Shown one piece after another: positions 39,201 through 50,689 of a stretch of 64,000 nucleotides of DNA. A program made the translations under genes and the position numbers. Below the pieces are notes generated by a model that worked only from the letters and a program-made list of their open reading frames with translations, had not been told where the DNA came from and made no database searches. Location: contig JAREIK010010412.1 in the NCBI GenBank assembly GCA_029783825.1, positions 22,225 to 86,224 on the forward strand. The letters run 5' to 3'. The stretch comes from Sapria himalayana (lineage: Eukaryota > Streptophyta > Magnoliopsida > Malpighiales > Rafflesiaceae). The stretch's first letter is position 1. Every line of letters starts with the position of its first letter.

Positions 39201-39885
39201 GTAATCATACAGTTGTTCACATAGTAATGAATGACCTATACGAATAATCCCAAGCATCTAACTAACTTCTTTGTGCTGTAGAAATCCAATGGCATCAGAT
39301 TATCTTTTGACAACAATTCATGAATGAATTTAGACATATCATCAAACCATGCCTACGAAACCTGTGTCTGCACTTTATTTATAACATCTTCATGGCTGCA
39401 GAAAGTTGAGTATGCTTAGAATTCCTCTCATATACAGGTTTGTCTCCAGCTCTAATCATGTCATAGAAATTCCTTGCCTCGGCATTGGGTTCCTTATTCG
39501 AGTTGTATTCAGGACCCGCAGCATCAAAAACCATTTTATGGTATGTAGTGTGATTAATATTATCCGAGACCATCTGATCAGTTTCACTTACTGACACCCA
39601 TACTGAACATGAACACCTCTAGTGGACTTGATTCTTACCATGGTATATCCAAACATAGTAATCCGGCACAAAATCATTTTGCATCTTCACAGTCTCAACA
39701 ATCAAAAACTTTTTATTTTGACATTTAACTTATGTGCAAGGACACCTTATATGTATACCACCATACACACACTCAGGATGTCTCAGAGCAAACTCAACAA
39801 ATTCACCAACTTTATCCCCTCAATCATTAGAGAACATTCCATTCACTATTCGACCTTTATACATCCATTCACGATCGTCTTCCAT
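36204..39885 (-). pseudogene. TNP2-type CACTA transposase, element 2
   Basis: Would cut and join element ends. The start is chosen at 39885, where the transposase-associated domain begins (REWMYKGR, then IRCPCT and KCQN, W-x-YHGK by 39.65 kb). Next come DQMV...EARNFYDMIRAG (39.6-39.4 kb) and MRWHSEYNMEDGKMCHPSDA (39019). The Transposase_21 core has GPK-like and LGVLGF segments and HNLDVMHIEKNMFENIF (38228). WLKNFRFSDGYASNLGRC and KSHDCHVFMQRLLP (38.0-37.9 kb) follow, then DUF4218 (HLAYEA, RWMYP, 37.7-37.6 kb), then DUF4216 with YDYYGTLIEVIELEF and LFKCEWFDP (36842-36612). The C-terminus is acidic. There are numerous frameshifts and stops. Confidence 0.88.
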
Positions 39886-40450
39886 AACTAGTTAAAAGAA
39901 ATTCATTTTATTTAACATATACAATTATCTTTAATTATAGTTATATGATTATATAAACAATTATTTAGATATACAAATATTTATATATAGTTATACACAT
40001 ATAGTTTAAAATAATGTCGTATGTTGTTATACATGTAATTATAAATATAGTTACATGTGGTTTATTTATAGTTACACATATAGTTAAACATATATTCATA
40101 CATGTAGGTTTATAATATTTGTTCATTTAATTTTATATATTTATACATATAGTAATGTATAAGTATAAATATAGTAAAATACATTTTTATATACTACTAT
40201 ATACAAGTATATATTAAATATACTCTGTAAATTTAATATATAAATATAATTATGGATAAAACTTTTAAAGGTTTACACATTGTAAAATACAATTATTTAT
40301 AGTTATATATTATTTTACATATAATTATATAGTTATAAATAGTTATATATAATCAAACATATAGTTATATATAGATATATTCATACAGTAATTATAAGTA
40401 GTTATACATAAATATATACAACGTTATTAATAATATTTGATTTAATTATA

Positions 40451-40453
<3 letters not shown>

Positions 40454-40537
<84 letters not shown>
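40454..40537 (+). repeat. Compound (AT)n(TG)n microsatellite
   Basis: About 53 bp of AT followed by about 31 bp of TG inside one unit of the AT-rich array. Confidence 0.95.
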
Positions 40538-40539
<2 letters not shown>

Positions 40540-42739
40540 TTACAAATATAAGTATATATAATTATATAGACATTTATTTAGTTATACAAATATTTATATA
40601 GTTATACACATATAGTTTAACATAATGTTGTATGTTGTTATACATGTAATTATAAATATTGTTACATGTGGTTATACATATAGTTACACATATAGTTAAA
40701 CATATATTTATAAATGTAGGTTTATATATTTGTTCATTTAATTTTTATATATTTATACATATAATAATTTATAGGTATATATATATTAAAATACTTTTTT
40801 ATATACTACTATATAAAAGTATATATTAAATATAAGCTGTAAATTTAGTATTTAATTATAAGTATGCATAAAACTTTTAAAATTATACACATAGTAAGAT
40901 ACAATTATTTATAGTTGTATATTATTTTACATATAATATATATAGTTATAAATAGTTTTATATAATCAAACATATAGGTATATATAGATATATTCATACA
41001 AGTAATTATAAGTAGTTATACATAAATATATACAATGGTATTAACAAATATTTTGATTTAATTATATGAAAATATATATGTATATATAGTTACAAATATA
41101 GTTATATAATTATATAGACATTTATTTAGATATACAAATATTTATATATAGTTATACACATATAGTTTAACATATTGTTGTATGTTGTTATACATGTAAT
41201 TATATATATTGTTACATGTAATTATACATATAGTTACAAATATAGTTAAACATATATTTATAAATGTAGGTTTATATATTTGTTCATTTAATTTTATATA
41301 TTTATAAATATAATAATCTATCGGTATATATATAGTAAAATACTTTTTTATATATTACCATATAAAAGTATATATAAAATATAAGCTATAAATTTAATAT
41401 TTAAATATAATTATGCATAAAAATTTTAAAATTATAAACATAGTAAGATACAATTATTTATAGTTATATATTATTTTACATATAATATATATAGTTATAA
41501 ATAGTTATATAAAATTAAACACATAGTTATATATAGATATATTCATACAAGTATTATAAGTAGTTATACATAAATATAAACAACATTATAAAAAAATAAT
41601 TTGATTTAATTATATTAATACATATATGTATATATAGTTACAAATATAGTTATATATAATTATATAAACATTTATTTAGTAATAAAAATATATATATATA
41701 TATAGTTATACACATATAGTTAACATAATGTTGTATGTTGTTATACATTTAATTATAGATATTGTTTCATATGGTTATACATATAATTACACATATAGCT
41801 AAAGGTATATTTATACATATAGTAGTGTATATGCATAGATATAGTAAAATACTTTTTTATATACTACTATATACAAACATATATTAAATATAAGCTATAA
41901 ATTTAATATTAAAATATAATTATGCATAAAACTTTTAATATTATACACATTGTAAGGTACAATTATTTATAGTCAACTATTATTTTACATATAATATATT
42001 TAGTTATAAATAGTTATATATAATTAAACATATAGTTATATATAGATATATTCATACAAGTTGTTATAAGTAGTTATACATAAATATAAATAACGTTATA
42101 AAAAAATATTTGATTTAATTATATTAATACATATATGTATATATAGTTACAAATATAGTTATATATAATTATATCAACATTTATTTAGTAATACAAATAT
42201 TTATATATAGTTATACACATATAGTTAACATAATGTTGTATGTTTTTATACATTTAATTATAAATATTGTTTCATGTGGTTATACATATAGCTACACATA
42301 TAGTTAAACGTATATTTATACATGTAGGTTTATATATTTGTTCATTTATTTTTATATATTTATACATATAGTAATGTATAGACATAGATATAGTAAAATA
42401 CTTTTTTATATACTACTATAAACAAATATATATTAAATATAAGCTATAAATTTAATATTAAAATATAATTATGCATAAAACTTTTAATATTATACACATT
42501 GTAAGATACAATTATTTATAGTCATATATTATTTTACATATAATATATATAGTTATAAATAGTTATATATAATTAAACATATATTTATATATAGATATAT
42601 TCATACAAGTAGTTATAAGTAGTTATACATAAATATAAATAACGTTATAAAAATATTTTGATTTAATTATATTAATACATATATTATATAGAGTTAGAAA
42701 TATAGTTATATATAATTATATAGACATTTATTTAGTTAT

Positions 42740-42841
<102 letters not shown>

Positions 42842-44202
42842 TTGTACACATATAGGTTAACATAATGTTGTATGTTGTTATAATGTAATTATAAATATTA
42901 TTACAAGTGGTTATAGATATAGTTACACATATAGTTAAACGTATATTTATACATGTAGGTTTATATATTTGTTCATTTAATTTCATATATTTATACATAT
43001 AATAATGTATTGGTATAAATATAATAAAATATTTTTTATATACTACTATATAAAATATATTTTAAATATAGCTGTAAATTTAATATTTAAATATAATTAT
43101 GCATAAAAGTTTTAAAGTTATACATATGGTAAAGATACAATTATTTATAGTTATATATTATTTTACATATAATATATATAGTTATAAATAGTTATATATA
43201 ATTAAATATATAGTTAGATATAGATATATTCATACAAGTAGTTATAAGTAGTTATACATAAATATATACAATGTTATAAACAAATATTTTAAATCAAATT
43301 ATATGAATACATATATGTATATTAGTTACAAATATAGTTATATTTAATTATATAAAGTGTTACATAGTTATACAAATATTTATATATAGTTATACACATA
43401 TAGGTATAAATATGTATATAGTTAAAGATATAATTATTTATACCATTGATATTGCTATACATTATGTAAATATATAACTATATATAGTTATATATTTGTA
43501 TACATATGGTATATTTTTTTAGAATATAGTTATATAGAATTATACATATAGTTATACATTATTATGCAGTTACAAATTAGTTATGTAAAGTTATAAATAT
43601 AGTTATAAATATAGTTTACTTTATTATAAATATAGTTATAAATACTTTTATATAAAATGACATATTATTATATAATTAAACCCTTTTATCTATATAATAT
43701 TTGTGAATAAAATATTTTATAAATGTTACTTAAATATTATTATATTTATATTTAACACTTTTATAAATAATATAGTATATATATCACATTTATTTAAACA
43801 TTATAAATATTAATTATTTATATAAAAAATAATATGTAATATAAATATTTACAAAATTATATAATCATTTAATGTTACATAATTTTTATACAAAAAATTA
43901 TATAAATTAATAGTTTAATGTAAATGTCGTGTAGATATTTATAAACATTAATACATATGTATAAATATTTATATATAACATTATATGTTTATATAAACAT
44001 ATCAATGTATATTTATAATGTATTATTTATATATATATATTAAAGTATAGACATTTATAAATAAAGTCATACGATTATATAAATGTATAAAAGTATATAT
44101 ATACTGTTATAGACATAATAATATTAACATTATATAAAAGTTTGATTTAACATTAATCATTTTATATATTAATGTATACATATTTATACATAATGTCATA
44201 CG

Positions 44203-44204
<2 letters not shown>

Positions 44205-44254
<50 letters not shown>
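44205..44254 (+). repeat. (AT)n microsatellite
   Basis: About 50 bp of pure AT at the end of the AT-rich zone. Confidence 0.95.
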
Positions 44255-44258
<4 letters not shown>

Positions 44259-44260
44259 AT

Positions 44261-44699
44261 TAGCATAAAGGATGCAAACATTCTGTAATTGAACTCAAAA
44301 TCAATAAAACCCTAAAAATCTAAATAGTAGAAAAACAAATATTAAGCTGAAAAATTATTGTTTAATTAATTGTGTCGAGTCAAAATCTAGTTAGATTAAA
44401 TGAAATTGAAGCAAAAATGAAGAAATTCAGAGGAGAAATAAAAAAACCAAATACCCGAATATACTAAAAAAATGAAATTCTGATTTTCTATATATAATTT
44501 AGAGAGACGGAGATATGTATAAGCAATTTGAAGGAGAAGAACAAATAAAAACTTACCTGGATTCAGGAGAATAGAACAAAGTTTATTGAATTAGTGCTTG
44601 TAGTAGCATCTGATTCGAAAAAATGATACTTGTTTAATGAATGAAGGTGGTATTGACTTAGCAAATGAATTTTAAATCAAAAAATTAAAACAATGAATT
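44261..44699 (-). other. Unique stretch between AT-rich array and right subterminal repeats of element 2
   Basis: About 440 bp of A-rich DNA with no reading frame. In En/Spm elements the promoter and first exon lie next to this subterminal zone, so the transcription start of the - strand genes may be here (inference only). Confidence 0.3.
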
Positions 44700-45515
44700 A
44701 CTGACCAAAAATATGATCGGTAAAAGGTAGGTGAGACCAAAATTATAAGAAATTTGAAGTCTACTTCATTGACTAATTTTAATGGTAATATTCTTGGTTG
44801 TTAAATAGTCGACAATTTGTTGGCAATTTTTATTCGATATTTCCATCATAATTTACTGACCCATTTTCAACCAAAAAAATATGGACGGTAAGTATGGTCG
44901 GTATATGGTCATGAAATAGTCAATAATTACCGACCTAAATATTTAATCATAAGTTTGGTCGGTAATTACGACCTTATAAATATATTAGATAACCTCTATA
45001 CCGCCCATTTTTAATGGTTAAGTATTTTTGGTCATTAAATGATTAGTAATCTTTTGGAAATATTTTTCGCAAATTCTCTCCTTATTTACAGACTATATTC
45101 CCGACCAAATTATTTGGTCTAGAATATATGGTGGTTAGTTGATTTGGAATTTGGTCAGAAGTATTTTTCTCCGATGCACCTTTTTTGATCTCTAAATTGG
45201 TTAGTAATTATTGACCTACATATATGGTCGATAATTGGTCGGTAAGTACGAAGTTATAAATTATTTGAAAACCCACTGTACCGACCAATTATAATGATAG
45301 GTCATTAAATGGTCAGAAATTTATTGGATAACCACTCTACAAATGATTTCCAACCAGAAACATTTGGTCGGTAATTATGGTCGGTCTTTGGTCGAAAATG
45401 TGGTCGGAAAGTTTTTTATTTCGATGCCATTCTTTGGTCGCTAACTAGTCGTGTTTTGGACAGTAATTATCAACTGAATTTTTAGGTCAGTATTTTGGTT
45501 GGTATTCTCATAATT
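44700..45515. repeat. Right subterminal repeats of CACTA element 2
   Basis: GGTCGGTAATT, TTACCGACC and TTGGTCGGTA words in both orientations, matching those at 33285-34035, and thereby pairing the two ends of one element. Confidence 0.85.
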
Positions 45516-45525
45516 TATAATAGTA

Positions 45526-45620
45526 AAGAATAAGAAGAATAATAAAAATAAAAAGAATAAAAAAATAAAAAAAATAAAAAAAAATAATAAGAATAATAAT
45601 AATTAGAAGAATAAGAAGAA
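45526..45620 (+). repeat. Minisatellite segment between CACTA elements 2 and 3
   Basis: 95 bp of the same AAGAATAAG-type repeat and strand. It begins with the AAG target duplication of element 2 and ends at the CACTA terminus of element 3. Confidence 0.9.
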
Positions 45621-45850
45621 CACTACAAGAAAAGCTCAAATAGCTACTGAAAAATCTCTAGCTATATCATCTTTTCTATCACTAAAATAGAATAACAATG
45701 GAATAACGACAGAAATTATCCCAAGCTAAACTGCTCGTCACAAAATATTAACTAGAAAATATAATTTCCTAGTAAATTTTTTAACAAAATAAATTTTCTA
45801 GAAAATTATTTTTTTTCCTTGCTAATTTTTATCATAATTAAGAATATAAA
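45621..45850. repeat. Terminal and subterminal repeats of CACTA element 3
   Basis: Terminal CACTACAAGAAAA followed by AGCTACTGAAAAATCTCTAG, TCTATCACTAAAAT and CCCAAGCTAAACTG. The last two also occur near 18750-18810 in element 1, with small differences. Confidence 0.8.
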
Positions 45851-46129
45851 TTAATATTTATCATCTTTATATATACAGATAATTCTTTAGATAAATTTGG
45901 GAGGAAAAATTCTCTAGTCATTTTCATTCCAAAGATATTTTCACAATTTTTTTTTACAAAAATTTGAGTGCATATTTTTATATTTTTATATTAAATTGAA
46001 TAAAAACATATATTATAAACAATTATTATATTTAACAAAAAGCAAAAGCATTTCAGAAATAATTCTAATACAATTGTTACATCGCGAAAACGAAAACATG
46101 ACTTAAGTTTATAATCATTTAAAATAAAT

Positions 46130-46395
46130 TTCATAATCCTCATTATTAGTTGTTGCATTTGGGCTAGGCTCTCCTGCGTGATTTCTCCACTAGAACCCGT
46201 GTGGTATTTTTCTCATGAAGGCCACTCACTATGACTCCATATAGGACATATATTGTCGTATTGCATCTGGTACTGCTCAGAAAAATTATTTTGAACTTCC
46301 TCAACAACATTATTACCAACACTGAAATCATGAATCAATGCCACAATATTATAAACTAATGAAAGGCACACTCTAAACACAAAAAAAGCAAACAC
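46130..46395 (-). pseudogene. Extra copy of the 3' end of the second CACTA gene
   Basis: The - strand has CCTATATGGAGTCA followed by GGAGAGCCTAGC and an AATGAGGAT-type end. These match 63015-63112 (+) and 48590-48690 (-), the 3' ends of the two fuller copies. The upstream frame (SVGNNVVEEVQNNFSEQYQ) is different, so the element's own 3' coding end is now joined to foreign sequence. This marks the outer border of the captured segment. Confidence 0.65.
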
Positions 46396-46414
46396 ACGTG
46401 AAAGAAAATATTAC

Positions 46415-46529
46415 TTAATTTCTGGATATGCTGGATGAATAGAACCGGCAGCTAAAGCATCTATAACAAGTTTATCTCCCAATTTAAAGCACTTTATTAA
46501 TACATTTTCATTCTTTTCAAGGGTTGTTG
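46415..46529 (-). pseudogene. 115-bp exon-like piece of unknown host gene
   Basis: Bounded by good splice signals on the - strand: acceptor TATATGCAG before 46529 and donor GTAATA after 46415. Inside, one frame is fully open and reads TTLEKNENVLIKCFKLGDKL then VIDALAAGSIHPAYPEI. Balanced amino-acid composition suggests a true protein-coding exon. I do not recognise the family. Confidence 0.55.
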
Positions 46530-46639
46530 CTGCATATACAAAATAGTTATGAAAAAATAAACAAGAGAGTAAACTAATAAAAGAAATAACAAACCAAAAA
46601 ACTAATTAAATAATATAGTGTGCCCAGGAGAAGTAATTA

Positions 46640-46900
46640 GAAACAATTACAAAAATGAGAACCAGCATTCAATGTGAAATCGATTCATGCAGTTTTTCTC
46701 GAAGACGGCCTCCATGTCTTTGTCCAACACCATGTTCTTCTCTTCAATATTAAGGATCAAGACATTCGATGGAGCCTCCAAAATTCTGACACCGATCCCA
46801 TTAGCTAACTCATTTTATTATTCTATGGCACCACACTTGTGTGTCCCATGTTTCTCTAATGAAGATGAATATTTTTTTCACCATATCCAACAACTCAAAC
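46640..46900 (-). pseudogene. Exon-like piece upstream of the 115-bp exon
   Basis: The - strand frame reads GVRILEAPSNVLILNIEEKN then MVLDKDMEAVFEKNCMNRFH. It ends before a pyrimidine-rich intron-like stretch leading to the exon at 46529. It is probably part of the same captured gene. The family is not recognised. Flank at 46900-46965 is similar to 22645-22710 in element 1. Confidence 0.4.
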
Positions 46901-47627
46901 CTAGCAAAATGAGATGATGTCATCAATTGAATAGATATATAAAATGATACAAACCGATTATCAACTTGTCTTTTTTTTTAAACAAGAATACTAACACATC
47001 AAAATAATAGACACCCTTTGTAAGGTGAAATACAAAGGGAAGCAACAAAATCAAATGAGAATCAGCATAGCAAACAATTGGAGCAAAATGGAAGAAACAG
47101 AAGGGAGCCTTTCCTTTCCATCATGCACCATTGTTGTTGTAGTTTAGCAACCAGCACCATCATCAAAATGGCTACCTAAATAAACAAACAAATACCAGCA
47201 ACAAGCACCACAACTAAGAGGTGGGTTTCACCAATTTGTGTTGGCTTTCTGTAAAAGAAGTAATATGACATTCGTCTGGTCTCATCTAGCTCTCCTTTTC
47301 TCAGTGCAGACTCAAACTGCATCAATTTTAAAGCTCAAACTACTTAAATTATAAGGCTCAAACAACATCAACACAACCACAAAAACTATCATTTCACAAC
47401 AGAAACATTTTAAAAATAAAAACAAAATCAAAAGAAAATCAAAATCAAAAATTTTTTGTTCATGACCCCAATTATAGCCATCCATTACAAGCTGGTGAGC
47501 TCAAGTAATAAGCTGTAGATTGTTTGTCTGGTTAAACTGGTTAGAAATGTCCTACAAAAGGAGGATGGCGAGAGTTGAGATGAATTAAAAGTACAAGCGG
47601 GTCTGATGTCTGACTCAACCAAGGTAG

Positions 47628-47830
47628 TCAAGAAAAAATAATCAACCAGATTGGTAAAAAACTTTTAGACGTTATCATTGCCATACTTTCGTAAGTACTC
47701 ATCACAAGATCTATAAACTTTAGTGATATGCCGACTTTCTCGACTGAATAATATTCATGATCAACATAATTTTGCATCCACCTCAATGTCTGAGACAACA
47801 CACATTCTTTTAATGAAAGCAATGAATATT
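47628..47830 (-). pseudogene. Open exon-like stretch, unknown
   Basis: The - strand frame reads LRWMQNYVDHEYYSVEKVGI then SLKFIDLVMSTYESMAMI. It lies downstream of the SWIB fragment on the same strand. I recognise no motif; it may be chance or part of another captured gene. Confidence 0.3.
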
Positions 47831-47948
47831 GGTTAGGTTAGTCGACCAAGCAAAGAACAAAACCATAATCAAGAACAATGATGCCACCAAATAAATCTTC
47901 ACCTATTTAGCTACACATAGGCAAAATCATGTGCCCGCAAGTTGCTCA

Positions 47949-48345
47949 CTATTCATTCTTAATGAAGTTAGTAGATAAGAGCTTTAGACTGCAAATCTAG
48001 TGAAAGACTTGTTGGAGTAGCTCTTTCAACTTATCATAACATATTATTTTCTACCTATCTGATGGGTTATTTTAAAAAACAAGAACATTTAATGATTAAT
48101 TGAAATTAAAGAATAGTGTCATGGATTCTCATTGGGAAAGGTGAAAACGATGGATGTTGGCATACCTGTAGATTATTTTTATAACATAGTATTACATCTT
48201 CTTTACAACATCAAAATGAGATGATGCATCTTCACCTATACCAAAAAATTTTATGAGAGCGTATGAAATAGGAATAGGAAGCAAGAAATCTAGAAGTTTT
48301 CTTCTTCTTTTATTTTCTCTCAGCTTTGATTCATCATCCGAAATT
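47949..48345 (-). pseudogene. Captured SWIB/MDM2-domain gene fragment (two exons and intron)
   Basis: First exon (about 48345-48170) reads ENKRRRKLLDFLLPIPISYA then LIKFFGIGEDASSHFDVVKK, ending in a CTACAG|GTATGC donor. From family knowledge, the last SWIB domain of plant SWIB/BAF60b proteins has a basic linker, then LPLSDALVKF-x-GTGE and a DVVK run. The second exon (about 48065-47949) reads PSDR, KIIC, YDKLKELLQQVFH, ICSLKLLSTNFIKNE and stop. This matches the DPSDRRKIICDEKLKELF...SKLL-x-x-HFIK end of such proteins. Intact SWIB proteins act in chromatin and transcription. Here a frameshift before the donor and two in-frame stops kill it. The retained intron means capture at DNA level, not retroposition. 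Confidence 0.82.
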
Positions 48346-48584
48346 GTGAAGCAATAATATTTATTTAGACACATTACAAATTGACTTCACCATGACATAT
48401 TTAACCCTAAAAAACTTTTACCTATCTTATCTTTTTCCTCCCTTTTCTTTGATTCCTTATTCTTTAAAATAAGCAAAAACCAAAAATAGTTCAAAAATAA
48501 TTCTTATACAAAAGTTTCATGGTTAAAATAAAAACATAACAGAGTTCATCATCATTAAAAACAAAATCATCCTTATAATTAGCT

Positions 48585-50569
48585 GGTGCATTTGTGCTAG
48601 CCTCTCCTACGTGGTTTGCTGTTTGAACTCAAAATGATATCTATCGCATCATGGTCGCTAGCTGTGACTCCATATAGAACATTTGCTCTTGCATAACATC
48701 TCAATTTCTTTTTTCTCATTATTAACTTCTTTCATTTCTTGTATTTCTTCCTTCAAATGAGTAATCTGCTCATTTTTCTCTTCTTTCATTTCCTACATTT
48801 CTTCCTTCAATTGAGTAATCTGCTCATCCTTCTCTTTCATTTTTGTCTCCATAACTTCAAAATGTTCATTTGTTTCCATTACTTTCTGTTAGACCTCCTC
48901 ATCCATCACTGATGTGATAGAGAAATTAGAAGCATGAATGCTATAACAAAATACCACTTCCTTCGAGCCAATGTCGTACATTCACTACTTCTTTGATGAC
49001 CTCTTATAGTCTTAAATAGATAGGATCATAGTCAATTGGTTGAAGATCTATAGAACCCTCGATTTGTTGAGAAGCAACATTCACACGTTTCATAATTAAT
49101 TCCTATGATAAAATAGAAAAAAATACTATTATAGATATACATAAAATAAATCTAATATTCTTTATTCCACACAACCATCAAAATTTATTAGTAGTATTCT
49201 AAAGTTTATTAATATAATAGATTATAATAGCAATCATCTAGGACTTGTTGTCAACAAACTACCCATTCGCTTTCTTCACATGTATCTTTTTGAAAATCTC
49301 ATAAATATTGGGATCTCGACCCAATTCTCTGGCCTATAAAGTATGTATTTATTATGTCAAAAATTAACAAATGTTAATAAAATTTAGCTAATATAATTAA
49401 ACAATGCACAAATTTGATTTATTTGGACTATTAGGCTAAATACTAAATATATAATTGTTTTAACTTATAAATTGTATCAAATCTCAAGTGTGCTCAATGC
49501 TCAACTTTGACCTATGCGGCGAGACATTCTGTACCTGGTCCAACTACCTCAGTCCGTTGATTTTTACTAGCTATCTCTGATTTTTTCTTCACATCTGGCT
49601 CCTCCCAATACTTAAGCCACTCAGGCCACTCATCATCAAGTATAAAATTAAGTCTATCTTTTAGAATCTTTAATTTATGGACAAAATCTGAGTACTATTC
49701 AGTAGCTTTGCTCTCACACAATGACTTTATCTGTCCATAAAATTTTTGTGCCCATGTGCACTGATTCTATATATAGAAAATTCAAAAAAAACTATATTAA
49801 TAACAAACACATAATTATTTAATGCTTGAATAATAACCACCATAATAGTTAACTAATTAGATAATCAATTTTCAATACTTTTGTTTATTTTTTTTACCTG
49901 AAAGTCATTAAAGTTATTCTCTCTTGTCGATTCAGAAACTTTGTTCCACGAGAATAACATAATAGTTAATGATAATTAATTTTTAAAACTATATATAGAA
50001 AGTCATTAAAGTTAGTCTCTTTAGAATCAACCATTCTCTTGAAAGACTTTGTAATTATAGTCTAACACTTGTGAGATGGAATGAAACTGTAAAAATAAAA
50101 AAATAACATTAAAAACAAGCAAATCATAACTATATTTAAAAACAAAACCACTGACAAGAACATCATAATTTTTAATTCAAGTAATATTTACATAATTCTT
50201 ATACCTCCATCCACAGTTTCTATTACTTACTTAGCACTGCATGCAGAGGAAGCACAACATTTGATGATGTTGATGGTATTGTAAATAGGGGAACTATCGG
50301 TGTAAAATGTGGTGTAAAAGATGGTGATGGATAAAAAGTGTGTGTAGGAGAGATAATGGGTGGTGGCTTTATATCTGATAAAGGTGATGGTAAAGGTTTT
50401 AATGATGGTGATGGTTATGGAGATGGTGATGAGATGTTGATGTTGAAGTCTGGATATAGTGGGTATGAGATGGTACTAACTATACAATAGGATGTAAAAT
50501 ACTAGATGAATTTCATCCATTTCTACGTCCACATCCACCTCCACCATGCCCACGTCCTTTAGGCACCAT
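48585..50569 (-). pseudogene. Second CACTA gene (Ptta/En/Spm family), left arm
   Basis: Starts at 50569 with MVPKGRGHGGGGCGRRNG, then a Ser/Pro-rich low-complexity region (50.5-50.2 kb). The conserved middle gives HKLKILKDRLNFILDDEWPE then WLKYWEEPDVKKKSEIA (49.7-49.55 kb) and ELGRDPNIYEIFKKIHVKKA then FVDNKS (49.34-49.23 kb). A coiled-coil-like Glu/Lys-rich segment (48.9-48.7 kb) and a C-terminal end near 48590 follow. Introns separate the blocks. Several stops are present. It holds the intact, empty site corresponding to the 3.5-kb hAT insertion in the right arm (50550-50557). Confidence 0.8.
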
Positions 50570-50689
50570 ATGTTGTACGAAAAATAAAAATATAGAACAA
50601 ATAATAGAGATATAATAAACATCAATAATGGATTTCAACAAAATATAGTAAGTCTTTAAAACTATAATATTCCAATAAAATATAATAGT

